Of a DNA stretch of 64,000 nucleotides, positions 37,272 through 47,308 are shown one piece after another. Source of the stretch: an uncultured Opitutales bacterium (GTDB lineage Bacteria; Verrucomicrobiota; Verrucomicrobiia; Opitutales; Intestinicryptomonadaceae). A program made the translations under genes and the position numbers. The notes under the pieces were generated by a model that saw only the letters and a list, made by a program, of their open reading frames with translations, was not told the origin of the DNA and searched no databases. How positions within the stretch are numbered: position 1 is the stretch's first letter; the number at the start of each line of letters is the position of its first letter. The stretch covers positions 62,001 through 126,000 of the forward strand of contig CALXNZ010000002.1 in NCBI GenBank assembly GCA_944389885.1, read 5' to 3'.

Positions 37272-40200
37272 CTATTCCACCTTGAACTTTACAAAGACCT
37301 TCTTTCCAGATACCGGGAGAGAAACTTTATATATGTTCTCGGATTCGGTTTCGCCGACTTTTACTCCATCTTCCGGACTGTCGAACCACGATACCATATC
37401 ATAGGAATACATTACTCCCACCGACACGTCTTTTACATACTTCCCGACGGGGAATGTCACCTCAAATGCTCCATCGCCGGAGAATTCGTACTTGAAGTTC
37501 GGATTGGAAGCGTAAGTGGTCGGCTTTGATGCGTCGAGGTTGAAGGCGTATCTTTCTATATTGCTTATTCCGTCTCCGAACGGAATTGCTTCCGCGGAAG
37601 CCTCAAGAGAATTTGCCTTGGCCCAATCCGCAAAGCTCTGAGAGACCTCAAGGGTTATAGAATCGGAAATCACGGCGGCATTTGTCGGAGAGGCTGTTTT
37701 TGCGGTCAGCATGCAGCGATAACTTGTCCCGTTGAGAGAATAAGTTGCCGGAGCCACTGTGAGGACGTTTTGAGTTTCGCCGCCCACATCGTTCCACGAG
37801 GAATCACCCGATGCCTGCGACTGCCATTGATACAGGGCATTGGAAGAGGAGCTTACGGAGAATCTCGCGCTTGCTCCCGCCGCCACAGACTGTGTTCCGC
37901 TAATGGCTACTTTTACTATCAGCCTGGCGTCATTGCTGATTACAGAACCGCTTGCATTCGTTGCCGTACAGCGGAACAGCCTGCCGTTATCCGATATTGA
38001 TACGCCCTTAAGCGTAAGGGTTTGAGAGGTTCCACCGGTCACGTCAATCCATCTTCCATCTGAGTCGCTCCATTCAGACCAGTTGTAGCTTATGGGAGTT
38101 TCTCCCGTGACGGAGAATGTAAATGATGCGTCGGAGCCTTCGTATGCCGTTGCGCCCTGCGGTTGCGCGACTATCGCCGGGGGCCACTGTATCTTAAGAG
38201 TCACTTCCGTAGAAGTGGCCGTGGAGCCGGACGGCGGATAGCCCGTGCCGTTAGATATCGTACAGCGATATTTTGAGCCGTTGAGAGAGTAGTCTGAGGT
38301 ATCCACTCTTATATAGTAGTCAGACCCTTCAATATCTTTCCACTCCGATTCCCCTGCCAGCATGCGCTGCCATTTATAGGTAATTGGGCCATCTCCAGCC
38401 ACATGCATTGCAATGACCGCAATTCCTCCTTTGTTAACACTTACAACATTTTCATAAGGAGAAATCGCGACAGTCGCATAAGAGCGCAGCCATATGCTGA
38501 CAGAATAATTTGTTGATGAGCCGTTAGACACTTCGCACATATAATGCGTATTTGCATCTTGGGCGTCCGCTACAACTTCAAGTTCGGCGGCGGTTGCCCC
38601 GGATATCTTCTGCCATGTATTCGTAAGCGGATCGTGAACATACCACTGGAAGGAGGTCGCGTTTTCGACGTCCGCCTTGAGGGTCACAATGCTACCGTCG
38701 TAAGCTTCCACAATACTTGAGTCGCTGTTTACCACTACTTTCTCAACAACGCTCAACAAGGCGGTATCGGAGGTCGCCGTACTTGAAGTAGAGGCGCTTG
38801 ACACCACGCAACGATATGTATTTCCGCTCATTGACAAGTCGACACCCGGTATCGACAAGCGTGAAGAATTTGCCCCGGATATATCTTTCCATGCGTTTCC
38901 AACCGGATCCCACAATTGCCATTGGTAGGAGAGCAAATCTCCTCCGGCCACGACCTCAAACACTGCCGTCGAACCGACTTCAGCGGTCAGGGCTTGCGGA
39001 TGCGAAAGGATCTCGGCCTTACTGGACACCGACAACCATGCGGAACCGGAGGTCGCCGACAGTATGCCGTTGCTATAGACTAAGCACCTAAATGTCACAT
39101 TATCCAATGTACCGTCAACTTTCACATTCACAGTCGAACTTTTATCGCTGCCGTCGGCGGCGGCATAATTGACCCATTCCTTGCCGTTATAATATTGCCA
39201 TTGGTAAGTGATGCCAGAGGATTGTGAAGTCTCCGTCGATATGGAGAACTGAACAGTATCCCCCGTGGTTCCCGACGCTTTTTGAGGTTGGGCGGTTATC
39301 GCAACACTTGCCCCCACTTTGATTGTGGAAGCCGATGAATAAACCGCACCCCCTATGTTGTATATACTATTCTCGGCGCGGGATATTACCACGCAACGGT
39401 ATTTCGCCCCGTTATCGGTAAGCTGAGCTCTCGCGGAATATGTTGCGGCAGTAGCCCCCACTATGTTTTTCCAAGAAGATCCGCCGTCGTAAGAAACCTG
39501 CCATTGATACGAAAGTCCTCCTCCATTTACGCCTATGGACAGGGAGAATCCAGAGCCCTCTACACAGGAAACAGATTCCACAGGCTGGGTGGTTATTATG
39601 GCTGTCGGTTCCACAGTTAATGTCGCCACACTCGAAACCACGCGATTCCATACGAAATTCGACGCTGTCTGATAGGCGTAATACCTATATTGATATCCGT
39701 TCAAATCGTATGTCGCTCTCGATATCGACAAAGTATTTGAATTTGAGCCTAAATCGAACCATGTTTTCCCTCCGTCCGCGGAAGCCTCCCAACCGGAAAC
39801 TACGGCATAAGCAGAATCCCCTTTCGCCGCTGCCGTAAACGATACGTCCCCGTACAATCCTACACTCTTTGAAACAGGATTTTCTGTTATCGACATTGCT
39901 CCAGTTGATACAACAATCATATCCGATGAGAACACATAGCCGCTGCCGTTTATGGCAAAGCATCTGTATTTGCGGAAATCCTGCTCCTCTTTCAAAATTC
40001 CCTCCAGAGTATAGACATTGGAGGTGGCTCCGGATATTGGAGCCCAATCTTTCCATTGTATTTCGCCGTTAACTATATTCACCGTACCGTCGGCATTAGT
40101 GTCCATTTCAGCCATGTACCACTCGTAGCTTATCTCAGCATTGCCGACTACCGTGACAGACAAATCCACATTTGAACCTTCGGCCGCATAATTAGCTCCG

Positions 40201-43200
40201 GCAGTTTCAGCGCTTATCATTGGAGACTGCGTATATGTCATTGTGGCAGTCTGCGAAGCTGCAGAGTAATCCCCCTGTCTTATGCGACAGAAAACCGTTG
40301 TACTCCTCAAAGCCGAAACTTCGTCAGCAGTAAGAGAGAGAGTAGATACATTATCTGTAATAGACTCGGTCTTATATACTCTTCCCCCTGCAATCCATTC
40401 GTATGTTTTTGCTATATTCGACCCTCCGGAAACCTCCACGGTAAATTCAGCAGAATACCCGCCTCCAACTATTATGGACTTAGGATTCGATAGCACCGCA
40501 AATTCGGAATAAACATTAAACATTGCCGCATCAGAAGCTTTAACAGTGTTGCCTCCGTTGCTCACCAGACACCTATAATAGAGTCCTGACGATGGTACCC
40601 CTACCGCATTGTTTATAACGTAAGTAGACGATACTGCGTTTTCGATATCGTTCCATGTGGATTTTCCATCGCTTGAAACTTGCCATTGATATTTAAGTTT
40701 GTCGGCATTGTCGGCAACGACAGTAAACGTGGCGCTTCCACCTACCATAGCCGCAGCATCCTTTGGCTGTTCCGTGATATTTACAGCTATGTCGGGATAA
40801 ACCGACAGCCGCGCGGGATTAGAATATATATAAATTCCCTCCACGCTGCATATCTTGCACCTATACAAATTCCCATTCATCGAGGAATCGGCTTTAAACG
40901 AATACGTCCCGTTCACTTGCCCGGAAATATCCGACCAAGTTTCGCCGTCGTTAGAAGACACCTGCCATTGATACGTTCCCTCGCTGGACAACAATACTAT
41001 AAACTCAGCCTCGTATCCCGTCGTCACAGACTGGTATTCATTTTGATATATTATGGAGAGATCGGTAGCCACTTGCAACACGCTCGCATCTGTGACCGCT
41101 GATCCTATAGATATTGTAATCTTGCATCTGAACGAATCTCCATTCATTGAAGCGGTGATGTCGGAGAGCGTGTAATTGGCCCCCGTAGCTCCGGGTATAT
41201 CAATCCACTCAGCCGTACCGGAAGCTTTGCGCTGCCACTGGTATTCCGCGCCGTCTATCGAATCGACAGAGAACGCAACACTGTCACCAATTTCTACACG
41301 AGGATTGGAAGGCGTTATTTTTGACAGCTCCTGAACGCTCAGCCATATGTCAGATGTTTCTACACTTTGAGCGGCGTTGGATACCACGCACTTATAACGC
41401 GTATTATCGTCTCCGTTTTTGCGGACTTCCTCAACTGTGATGCTCGGAGATGTCTCGTTGCTCAAGGCGAGCCATTTACCGGACGAACTATCAAAGTAGT
41501 ACCATTGATAAGAATCCGCATTTGAGGCGACTACGGTCATTGTGACATCCATTCCGTCGTATATTTCAACAACAGACGGCATTTCCTGTATGGTTATTGG
41601 CTCCAGAACCTTTAACGCATAAGGTTCCGAAAGCCCGACTTTTGATCCGACCGTCACCCGGCAACGGAACAAATTACCATTCATAGAGGAAAGCGCATTT
41701 ATTGTAATCGAACTTAAGGAGGAGGACATATCGCTCCAAGTAGAGCCCCCGTCGGTGGAGGTCTGCCATAAATACGAGGCTCCCGAATACGCCTCTACCG
41801 ACATTGTGAATGGCTGTCCGGCACATGCCGCATCAGCAGAGCCGGAAATCTTTGGAGAAGAGAATACACTCAAATATGCGGAAGCCGTAGTCACAGACAT
41901 TCCATCGTTTGAAATCACGCAACGATATTGTCCGACATCGTCAGAATCCGCCGAAGTCAACGTGAGTGTTGCCGAGGTAGCCCCGGATATATCAACCCAA
42001 GAGTTGCTGGCCTCATCGAATTTCTGCCACTGGTACGAGCCCACTATGCCCGATGCCGATACGCTGAGAACAGCCGAATCACCGGCAAATATTGTAGAGC
42101 TTGAGGGTTGTGAATCTATAGTTATCGAAGCTTCAACATGCAGCCAAACCTCGTCGGAGGAGAAGTTCGATATAAGGTCATTTGAGAGCAAGCATCTGTA
42201 TTTTGTATTTACATTGTCGATTTTACCCATTACGCGAAGAGTTGGCGATGTTTCTCCATTGAGATTCACCCATTTTTCGGTAATAGAATTGAGATACTGC
42301 CATTGATAGGAAGTTGCGCCCGCAACATCTACCGTGAATGTGGCATACTCCCCAGCCTTCACGGTTTGGGAAACCGGCTGCGAGGCTATCTCGATAGACG
42401 GAACGGCTTTAAGGGTCACCGTATTGCTCACCACCGACACTCCGCCGGCCGTACATACGCACGCATACTTTGTGCCGTCCATATCTGTTGAAACAGGAGA
42501 TATGACATACGTTGCGGAGGTTGCTCCGGGAATATCAGCCAAGGAAGACGAACCTTTTGCCATCTGCCATTGATAGGAAACCGCACCCGATGTATTAACT
42601 TTCAAAGTCACAGATTCCCCGGCTACGCCCTCAGGATTCTCGGGCTCTATCGACGGATAAGAATGAACTTTCACGGTCGCGGGAGCGGAAGTCTGAGTAT
42701 AGGCTCCGTTCTTTACCACACATCTGTACTGCGACGCGTCGTCCTCGGAAGCTCCGGGAATCTCATATGTGGGAGAAGTCGCGCCGCTTATGTCAACCCA
42801 CTGGCTGCCTTCCAATTTCTGCCATTGGAAAAGTATGTCGGATCCGGAAGCCGATACGCTGAGAATGATGGAACCGCCTTCAAAAACCTCCACATCTTTA
42901 GGTTGCGAATTCAATGAGACCTCGTCCACAATTTTCACCTGCGCCGACGAAGAATATACGCTGGCTCCGGAATTCGACACCATACAGCGATATAAGTAGT
43001 TTGAGGTAGCATGAGTTGGAGTCACAGTCAGGGAAGCGGAATTTGCCCCATCTATATTTATCCATTTCATTTCCCCTTCAACTTCACGATCTCCTGTATG
43101 GGCCTGTCCGAACACGAACGTGTTCTTCAATTGTCCGCAAGTCGGGCATGTCCAGGTTTCAGGCAATTGATCCCATTCGTTGAAGTCCGTAGTATAATAT

Positions 43201-46200
43201 CCGCAATTTCTGCATATAAGGGCGTCTGAATATATCGGCTCTAATACGGTGCCAACCTCTCCGTCGGAATACTGCCACTGATAAGTTATCGAATCGCCTT
43301 TGGCTTTTACCGACAAGGTATGGGAACCGCCCTCGCCCACTTCCGCTCCGGAAGGATGCTCAAGAATTGTCGCAGGGGTCAGAACCGTCAACCACGCCTG
43401 CGCTACATTCTGAGGATTCGACGTGGTTGAAATACCCATGTAGTTAGACACCACGCACCTAAAGGCGCAATTATCCATGTCGGCAGTGGCCGTAATGCTC
43501 AAGTTGGCGGTTCTATCAGAGGAATCCAAGCCTGAGACATTGCTGAATCCAGTCGGACTCGACGGGTCCGTCTTCTGCCACTGGTAAAGTATTACACCGT
43601 CTTCACATTCCGCCTCGACAGAGAACTTGGCTGTGCGGCCTTCATATACCGTAGTGGGCTGGGCGTGCTTTGTAATAACTACAAGCTTTGAGACATTTAG
43701 CGTTGCTCCGGCCGAAGTCACCGTAGTGTTCGGATTGCTTACTTGGCATCTATAAATGTAGCCATTGTTTTCGTATTCGGCAGATTTTACGGTATACGAC
43801 GAGGAATTTGCCCCCGCAATATCGGTCCAAGTTATGCCGCCGTCCGATGACACTTGCCATTGGTAAGTGAGTCTGCCTCCGTTGACGCGCACGCTGAATG
43901 TGGCCACACCGCTCTCAAGCACGCTGACGGAAGTCGGCTGAACTTCTATGATTGGATATGGGTTGACTGTAAGGGTAGCCTCATTCGACATGCCGGTGGC
44001 AAAGTTGTCGAGTTCGGTTTCGGACTTATAATCCGTGACAAAGCACCTGAACTTATAACCGTTCATGGAGCTTGGAATATCGTTTATGGAATATGAAGAA
44101 GATGTCGCATTCGGAATAGTTTCCCAATTTACGCCGTCCGGAGAGCGTTCCCACTGGTATGTGAGCCTTCCGGTTCCCGACGCCTTTACTGTGAATGTCG
44201 CCGAACCGTACACTCCGACAGTGCAACTCGCCGGATGCTCCAAGAATTCGACCGGAGGATTAACATACAGGTAAACCGCATTTGAGGTGACAGTCCCGAG
44301 ATCGTTGGCCACTTGGCATCTGAATTGATAGCCGTTGCTCACTTCCGTGAGATCTTCGAGCAGGAGGGTGTCTGTAGCCGCGCTGGGATTCTCCGCGGCG
44401 GAAATGTTTACCCATTGGGAATCCGCGTCTATCTTTTTCTGCCACTGGTATTTTAGCGGGTCGAGGCCGCGGGCCACAACTGTAAACGTGGCGTCGTCGC
44501 CGATTTGGGCGTAAACATTGCTCGGCTGCATTGTAATTACAGGCTTATCCTGCAATTGAACCCCTCCGCTCTTAGACTCCGCCTTCTTGATATAGGTGAC
44601 GCCGTCGACAACATAGGTCTGAGTCGCGGTTATCCTGGTGTACCCGTTTCCGTTCGCGTAATCGGTGACATAATCTTTGGGAACGGAGAATATTATTGTC
44701 TGCTCTTCAGCGGTGGTTGTTTGATTGAGAGTGTACAGAGTTCCGTTTCTGGTATATTGCGAATATATCTGATAGACGACAGGCACGCCTCTCACGCCTA
44801 AAATGCTGAATGTATACATCGGCGTTTCGCCCGTCGATATTATGGCGTCCTGCAAATCCAGAAGAATTTGCATATTGTAATAAACTATGAGTTGGGCGCT
44901 TGAGGAGGCGACTTCGCTATTGCCATTGCTCACCAAGCAGCGAATATAATATGGTTGCCCATCATTGAACTTTCCGGTGATAGTAGAACCCACTGTCACA
45001 GAAGTATCCTTTATCAAGAGCACATTGGTATTCGCCCCGGATATGTCGCTCCAAGTAGAGCCGTTTGAAGACATCTGCCAGCGATAATTTACGGCATTTT
45101 CAGCTTCTATATAGAAGTCAGCAACGTCGCCGGTAAGGATTTTCAAGCTTTGCGGCTGTTGCGTGATTATTACGGCTTTTACCACGCTCATCGTAGCGGA
45201 ATTTGAATAGACAACACCGAGAGCGTTGCTAAGTTTACAGCGCACTTTCCAGCCGTTTCTATCGTATGGGGAATCGAGGTTCAGCACCGATGAATTTTCG
45301 CCTTCGAGATCTATCCATGTGACCCCGTCTGTGGAATACTGCCATTGATACTCTATTGCGCCTCCGTCGGCCACAACTGTAAATACTGCCGCGGCATTTT
45401 CCGTGACCTCGGTATTTTCCGGCTGTTGAGTAATCGCTATTTCGGATATTACCCCGAGCACTATTACAGTAGAAATTGCTTCGTTTTCCCCGGTTCCAGC
45501 CACGCATCTGTACCTGTACTTATCCATGTCCGCGGTGGTGACCAGAGAGTATTCTTTCGAGTTGGCCCCTGATATCGCGCTCCAAGTCTTTCCGCTATCT
45601 GTGGATTGCTGCCATTGGATTGGCGTCAGATCGGTATCGGCAAAGAACGTCACTGTCACGCCTATGCCCACTGTGCTCGCGGGAGAAACGGTTATATTAA
45701 ACGAATTTGGAACGTATTCCCAATACTCCTCCGCTTCCTGGGCTCCGGCGCTCCCATTGTATCCGTCGAATTTTATAAAATTAGAATAGTTGGACCCCAA
45801 TTTCTTTTTGAAATATATATGGTCCATACCGGAGACATAGTTTTTAATTATCAGCTCCGCCCCGGCTTCCTCGACAGACGCCGGACAAACGAAATCATCG
45901 AAATATACGTCTTGAGCCAAGTCGTTTTCTCCGAGGTCTATCACGGCCTTTACGGGAGCTTTACCGGCGCGAGACAGCGTCAGAGTCCCGAATATTTGCG
46001 AAGAGCCGTTTAAGTTGAGAGTCCCCGCCAGATTATCTGAATTTATGGGCTTTCTAAAAGTTAAAGCTACTCCATCTCCGATTTGGTCTTGTTCAGCAAA
46101 CTTCACGGAAGCCCCCTGCTCTATTACAAGGGCATTCCCTGACAATGCTTTTGCCCCGCCCGTCTTTGCAAATTCCACGTTTGTAGAAGCTATGATTCTC

Positions 46201-47078
46201 CCTATTCTGTTGCTTGCGGAACCTCCAAAAATCACCGTTGGTTTTTCATATCCCCAATAGTCGGAATCCATTAGTACGACATCCTGCCCGTCGGCAACGA
46301 CGGCTGCATTTATTCTAATATCCCCGCCTTTTGTATATTTTACTACAGTATAGTCGGTGTTCGATGTGCTTGTGGAATCCGTATAATACAGGAACGCCAA
46401 AGAAGAAAATGTCTCGAAAATCAATCCGTTCCCTTCCCCCGCCAACATTGCCGAAGTCAGGGTGCGGCCTTCTGAAAAGAGCAATTCACCCAAGCCCTTG
46501 TTGGAAAAAGTAGCCCTTTGCACGTCACCCAAAACAGACACGTTTACATTGAGGTCGAAGGTATAGCCGGCCAAATATATAAATGATTCCAAAGACGATT
46601 TTTTTATATATCCGCCGTTTTCTCCGCGCTGATTTTGGAAGGCCAAGAGATTTAATCCTTTTTCCACATATTCATCGCCGGAATACAAAGCGAAACTTAT
46701 CGGATAATCGCCCGAAAGTATATAGGGCATAAAGGAGTGGTTTGAGGCCAAATACTGGGTTATCGTCACCGGCCCGCCTCCATCTCCGAGAGCCTCCGCA
46801 ACATCCATATACAGGGTTTCTTCCTTATAAGAGCTCGGTTGGGGCCCGAATTTGACGCGCCACAAGAAGCGTGACGAAAGACCTCCCGGATAAACACCGT
46901 ATTCCCAACGCTCTACTGAACCCCAATATGGCGACGACGATCCGCTGTCATATCCGCTGAGGCGAATGTTCTCAACTACAGTCCTGCTGTCCTGGTCCTG
47001 ATCCTGAGCAAAGGCGCATGAGAATTGAGCCACCATAATGGCCGCAAAAGACAAAATTTTAACTATTTGCATTTTCAT
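37272..47078 (-). CDS. Giant exported Ig-repeat protein with an embedded rubredoxin-like domain
   Basis: This 3268-residue protein begins with a signal peptide (MKMQIVKILSFAAIMVAQFS, cleavage after AFA). An N-terminal beta-rich region of about 450 residues follows. After it come about 27 Ig-like modules of 80-95 residues, each with a core YxWQ and a later YRC (tryptophan and cysteine of the Ig core), and one divergent module near residue 700. In one module the loop after YQWQ is expanded by about 55 residues with CRNCGYY and LPETWTCPTCGQLKNTF: Cys1289-x2-Cys1292 and Cys1311-x2-Cys1314, a compact rubredoxin-like site. The C-terminal domain contains FGDGISNIERYAFNLD, a Ca-binding-like motif. 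There is no PEP-CTERM signal, so the anchor is unknown. The ATG at 47078 starts the signal peptide. Adhesion or surface-layer function is inferred. Confidence 0.85.
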   Translation of the reverse strand: MKMQIVKILSFAAIMVAQFSCAFAQDQDQDSRTVVENIRLSGYDSGSSSPYWGSVERWEYGVYPGGLSSRFLWRVKFGPQPSSYKEETLYMDVAEALGDGGGPVTITQYLASNHSFMPYILSGDYPISFALYSGDEYVEKGLNLLAFQNQRGENGGYIKKSSLESFIYLAGYTFDLNVNVSVLGDVQRATFSNKGLGELLFSEGRTLTSAMLAGEGNGLIFETFSSLAFLYYTDSTSTSNTDYTVVKYTKGGDIRINAAVVADGQDVVLMDSDYWGYEKPTVIFGGSASNRIGRIIASTNVEFAKTGGAKALSGNALVIEQGASVKFAEQDQIGDGVALTFRKPINSDNLAGTLNLNGSSQIFGTLTLSRAGKAPVKAVIDLGENDLAQDVYFDDFVCPASVEEAGAELIIKNYVSGMDHIYFKKKLGSNYSNFIKFDGYNGSAGAQEAEEYWEYVPNSFNITVSPASTVGIGVTVTFFADTDLTPIQWQQSTDSGKTWSAISGANSKEYSLVTTADMDKYRYRCVAGTGENEAISTVIVLGVISEIAITQQPENTEVTENAAAVFTVVADGGAIEYQWQYSTDGVTWIDLEGENSSVLNLDSPYDRNGWKVRCKLSNALGVVYSNSATMSVVKAVIITQQPQSLKILTGDVADFYIEAENAVNYRWQMSSNGSTWSDISGANTNVLLIKDTSVTVGSTITGKFNDGQPYYIRCLVSNGNSEVASSSAQLIVYYNMQILLDLQDAIISTGETPMYTFSILGVRGVPVVYQIYSQYTRNGTLYTLNQTTTAEEQTIIFSVPKDYVTDYANGNGYTRITATQTYVVDGVTYIKKAESKSGGVQLQDKPVITMQPSNVYAQIGDDATFTVVARGLDPLKYQWQKKIDADSQWVNISAAENPSAATDTLLLEDLTEVSNGYQFRCQVANDLGTVTSNAVYLYVNPPVEFLEHPASCTVGVYGSATFTVKASGTGRLTYQWERSPDGVNWETIPNATSSSYSINDIPSSMNGYKFRCFVTDYKSETELDNFATGMSNEATLTVNPYPIIEVQPTSVSVLESGVATFSVRVNGGRLTYQWQVSSDGGITWTDIAGANSSSYTVKSAEYENNGYIYRCQVSNPNTTVTSAGATLNVSKLVVITKHAQPTTVYEGRTAKFSVEAECEDGVILYQWQKTDPSSPTGFSNVSGLDSSDRTANLSITATADMDNCAFRCVVSNYMGISTTSNPQNVAQAWLTVLTPATILEHPSGAEVGEGGSHTLSVKAKGDSITYQWQYSDGEVGTVLEPIYSDALICRNCGYYTTDFNEWDQLPETWTCPTCGQLKNTFVFGQAHTGDREVEGEMKWINIDGANSASLTVTPTHATSNYLYRCMVSNSGASVYSSSAQVKIVDEVSLNSQPKDVEVFEGGSIILSVSASGSDILFQWQKLEGSQWVDISGATSPTYEIPGASEDDASQYRCVVKNGAYTQTSAPATVKVHSYPSIEPENPEGVAGESVTLKVNTSGAVSYQWQMAKGSSSLADIPGATSATYVISPVSTDMDGTKYACVCTAGGVSVVSNTVTLKAVPSIEIASQPVSQTVKAGEYATFTVDVAGATSYQWQYLNSITEKWVNLNGETSPTLRVMGKIDNVNTKYRCLLSNDLISNFSSDEVWLHVEASITIDSQPSSSTIFAGDSAVLSVSASGIVGSYQWQKFDEASNSWVDISGATSATLTLTSADSDDVGQYRCVISNDGMSVTTASAYLSVFSSPKISGSADAACAGQPFTMSVEAYSGASYLWQTSTDGGSTWSDMSSSLSSITINALSSMNGNLFRCRVTVGSKVGLSEPYALKVLEPITIQEMPSVVEIYDGMDVTMTVVASNADSYQWYYFDSSSGKWLALSNETSPSITVEEVRKNGDDNTRYKCVVSNAAQSVETSDIWLSVQELSKITPSNPRVEIGDSVAFSVDSIDGAEYQWQRKASGTAEWIDIPGATGANYTLSDITASMNGDSFRCKITISIGSAVTDASVLQVATDLSIIYQNEYQSVTTGYEAEFIVLLSSEGTYQWQVSSNDGETWSDISGQVNGTYSFKADSSMNGNLYRCKICSVEGIYIYSNPARLSVYPDIAVNITEQPKDAAAMVGGSATFTVVADNADKLKYQWQVSSDGKSTWNDIENAVSSTYVINNAVGVPSSGLYYRCLVSNGGNTVKASDAAMFNVYSEFAVLSNPKSIIVGGGYSAEFTVEVSGGSNIAKTYEWIAGGRVYKTESITDNVSTLSLTADEVSALRSTTVFCRIRQGDYSAASQTATMTYTQSPMISAETAGANYAAEGSNVDLSVTVVGNAEISYEWYMAEMDTNADGTVNIVNGEIQWKDWAPISGATSNVYTLEGILKEEQDFRKYRCFAINGSGYVFSSDMIVVSTGAMSITENPVSKSVGLYGDVSFTAAAKGDSAYAVVSGWEASADGGKTWFDLGSNSNTLSISRATYDLNGYQYRYYAYQTASNFVWNRVVSSVATLTVEPTAIITTQPVESVSCVEGSGFSLSIGVNGGGLSYQWQVSYDGGSSWKNIVGATAATYSARAQLTDNGAKYRCVVISRAENSIYNIGGAVYSSASTIKVGASVAITAQPQKASGTTGDTVQFSISTETSQSSGITYQWQYYNGKEWVNYAAADGSDKSSTVNVKVDGTLDNVTFRCLVYSNGILSATSGSAWLSVSSKAEILSHPQALTAEVGSTAVFEVVAGGDLLSYQWQLWDPVGNAWKDISGANSSRLSIPGVDLSMSGNTYRCVVSSASTSSTATSDTALLSVVEKVVVNSDSSIVEAYDGSIVTLKADVENATSFQWYVHDPLTNTWQKISGATAAELEVVADAQDANTHYMCEVSNGSSTNYSVSIWLRSYATVAISPYENVVSVNKGGIAVIAMHVAGDGPITYKWQRMLAGESEWKDIEGSDYYIRVDTSDYSLNGSKYRCTISNGTGYPPSGSTATSTEVTLKIQWPPAIVAQPQGATAYEGSDASFTFSVTGETPISYNWSEWSDSDGRWIDVTGGTSQTLTLKGVSISDNGRLFRCTATNASGSVISNDARLIVKVAISGTQSVAAGASARFSVSSSSNALYQWQSQASGDSSWNDVGGETQNVLTVAPATYSLNGTSYRCMLTAKTASPTNAAVISDSITLEVSQSFADWAKANSLEASAEAIPFGDGISNIERYAFNLDASKPTTYASNPNFKYEFSGDGAFEVTFPVGKYVKDVSVGVMYSYDMVSWFDSPEDGVKVGETESENIYKVSLPVSGKKVFVKFKVE
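43064..43250 (-). other. Rubredoxin-like insertion within an Ig module
   Basis: This segment of the giant gene encodes the rubredoxin-like insert. It sits between YQWQYSDG and MKWINIDGANSASL, where other modules have only a four-to-six-residue turn (for example YSTDGVTWIDLEG), which places it in the C-C' loop of the Ig fold. The two CxxC pairs are 18 residues apart, against about 29 in classical rubredoxins; the W(T)CPxCG(x)2K(x)2F end is nearly canonical. It would bind iron or zinc outside the cytoplasm. Confidence 0.8.
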
Positions 47079-47130
47079 CTTGTAATAAAATTGTGCAATG
47101 TGAGGGGTATATGTCCGAAATACCGCGCAA

Positions 47131-47140
47131 CGCATATGCG
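47131..47140. promoter_or_regulatory. Palindrome in the divergent promoter region
   Basis: CGCATATGCG is a perfect 10-bp palindrome, with wider partial symmetry (CGCGCA...TGCGCG), in the 230-base region between the giant gene and the ExbB/TolQ-like gene. It is a candidate operator, but such a short palindrome may be chance. Confidence 0.3.
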
Positions 47141-47308
47141 CGTCTATCGAAAATCTTTGCATTCTATCCTAAGTTTAAACCGCATTTCGTCAACTTTTTA
47201 TTGAAGCTAATTTATCAAGAATTTGCCTGCGATATTTGTGGAAAAATCGTTAAAAAATCTGAAAATAATCTGGCTTTTTCCAAGTCTTCACAATTACATA
47301 TTAAATGT

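Noticed and set aside
37770-46513. Many plus-strand frames opposite the giant gene
   Set aside because: They are mirror frames of the repeat-rich minus-strand gene and show no independent coding signals.
47079-47162. Extended start of the giant protein
   Set aside because: The extra 28 residues precede the signal peptide and overlap the divergent promoter region; the ATG at 47078 gives a normal leader.
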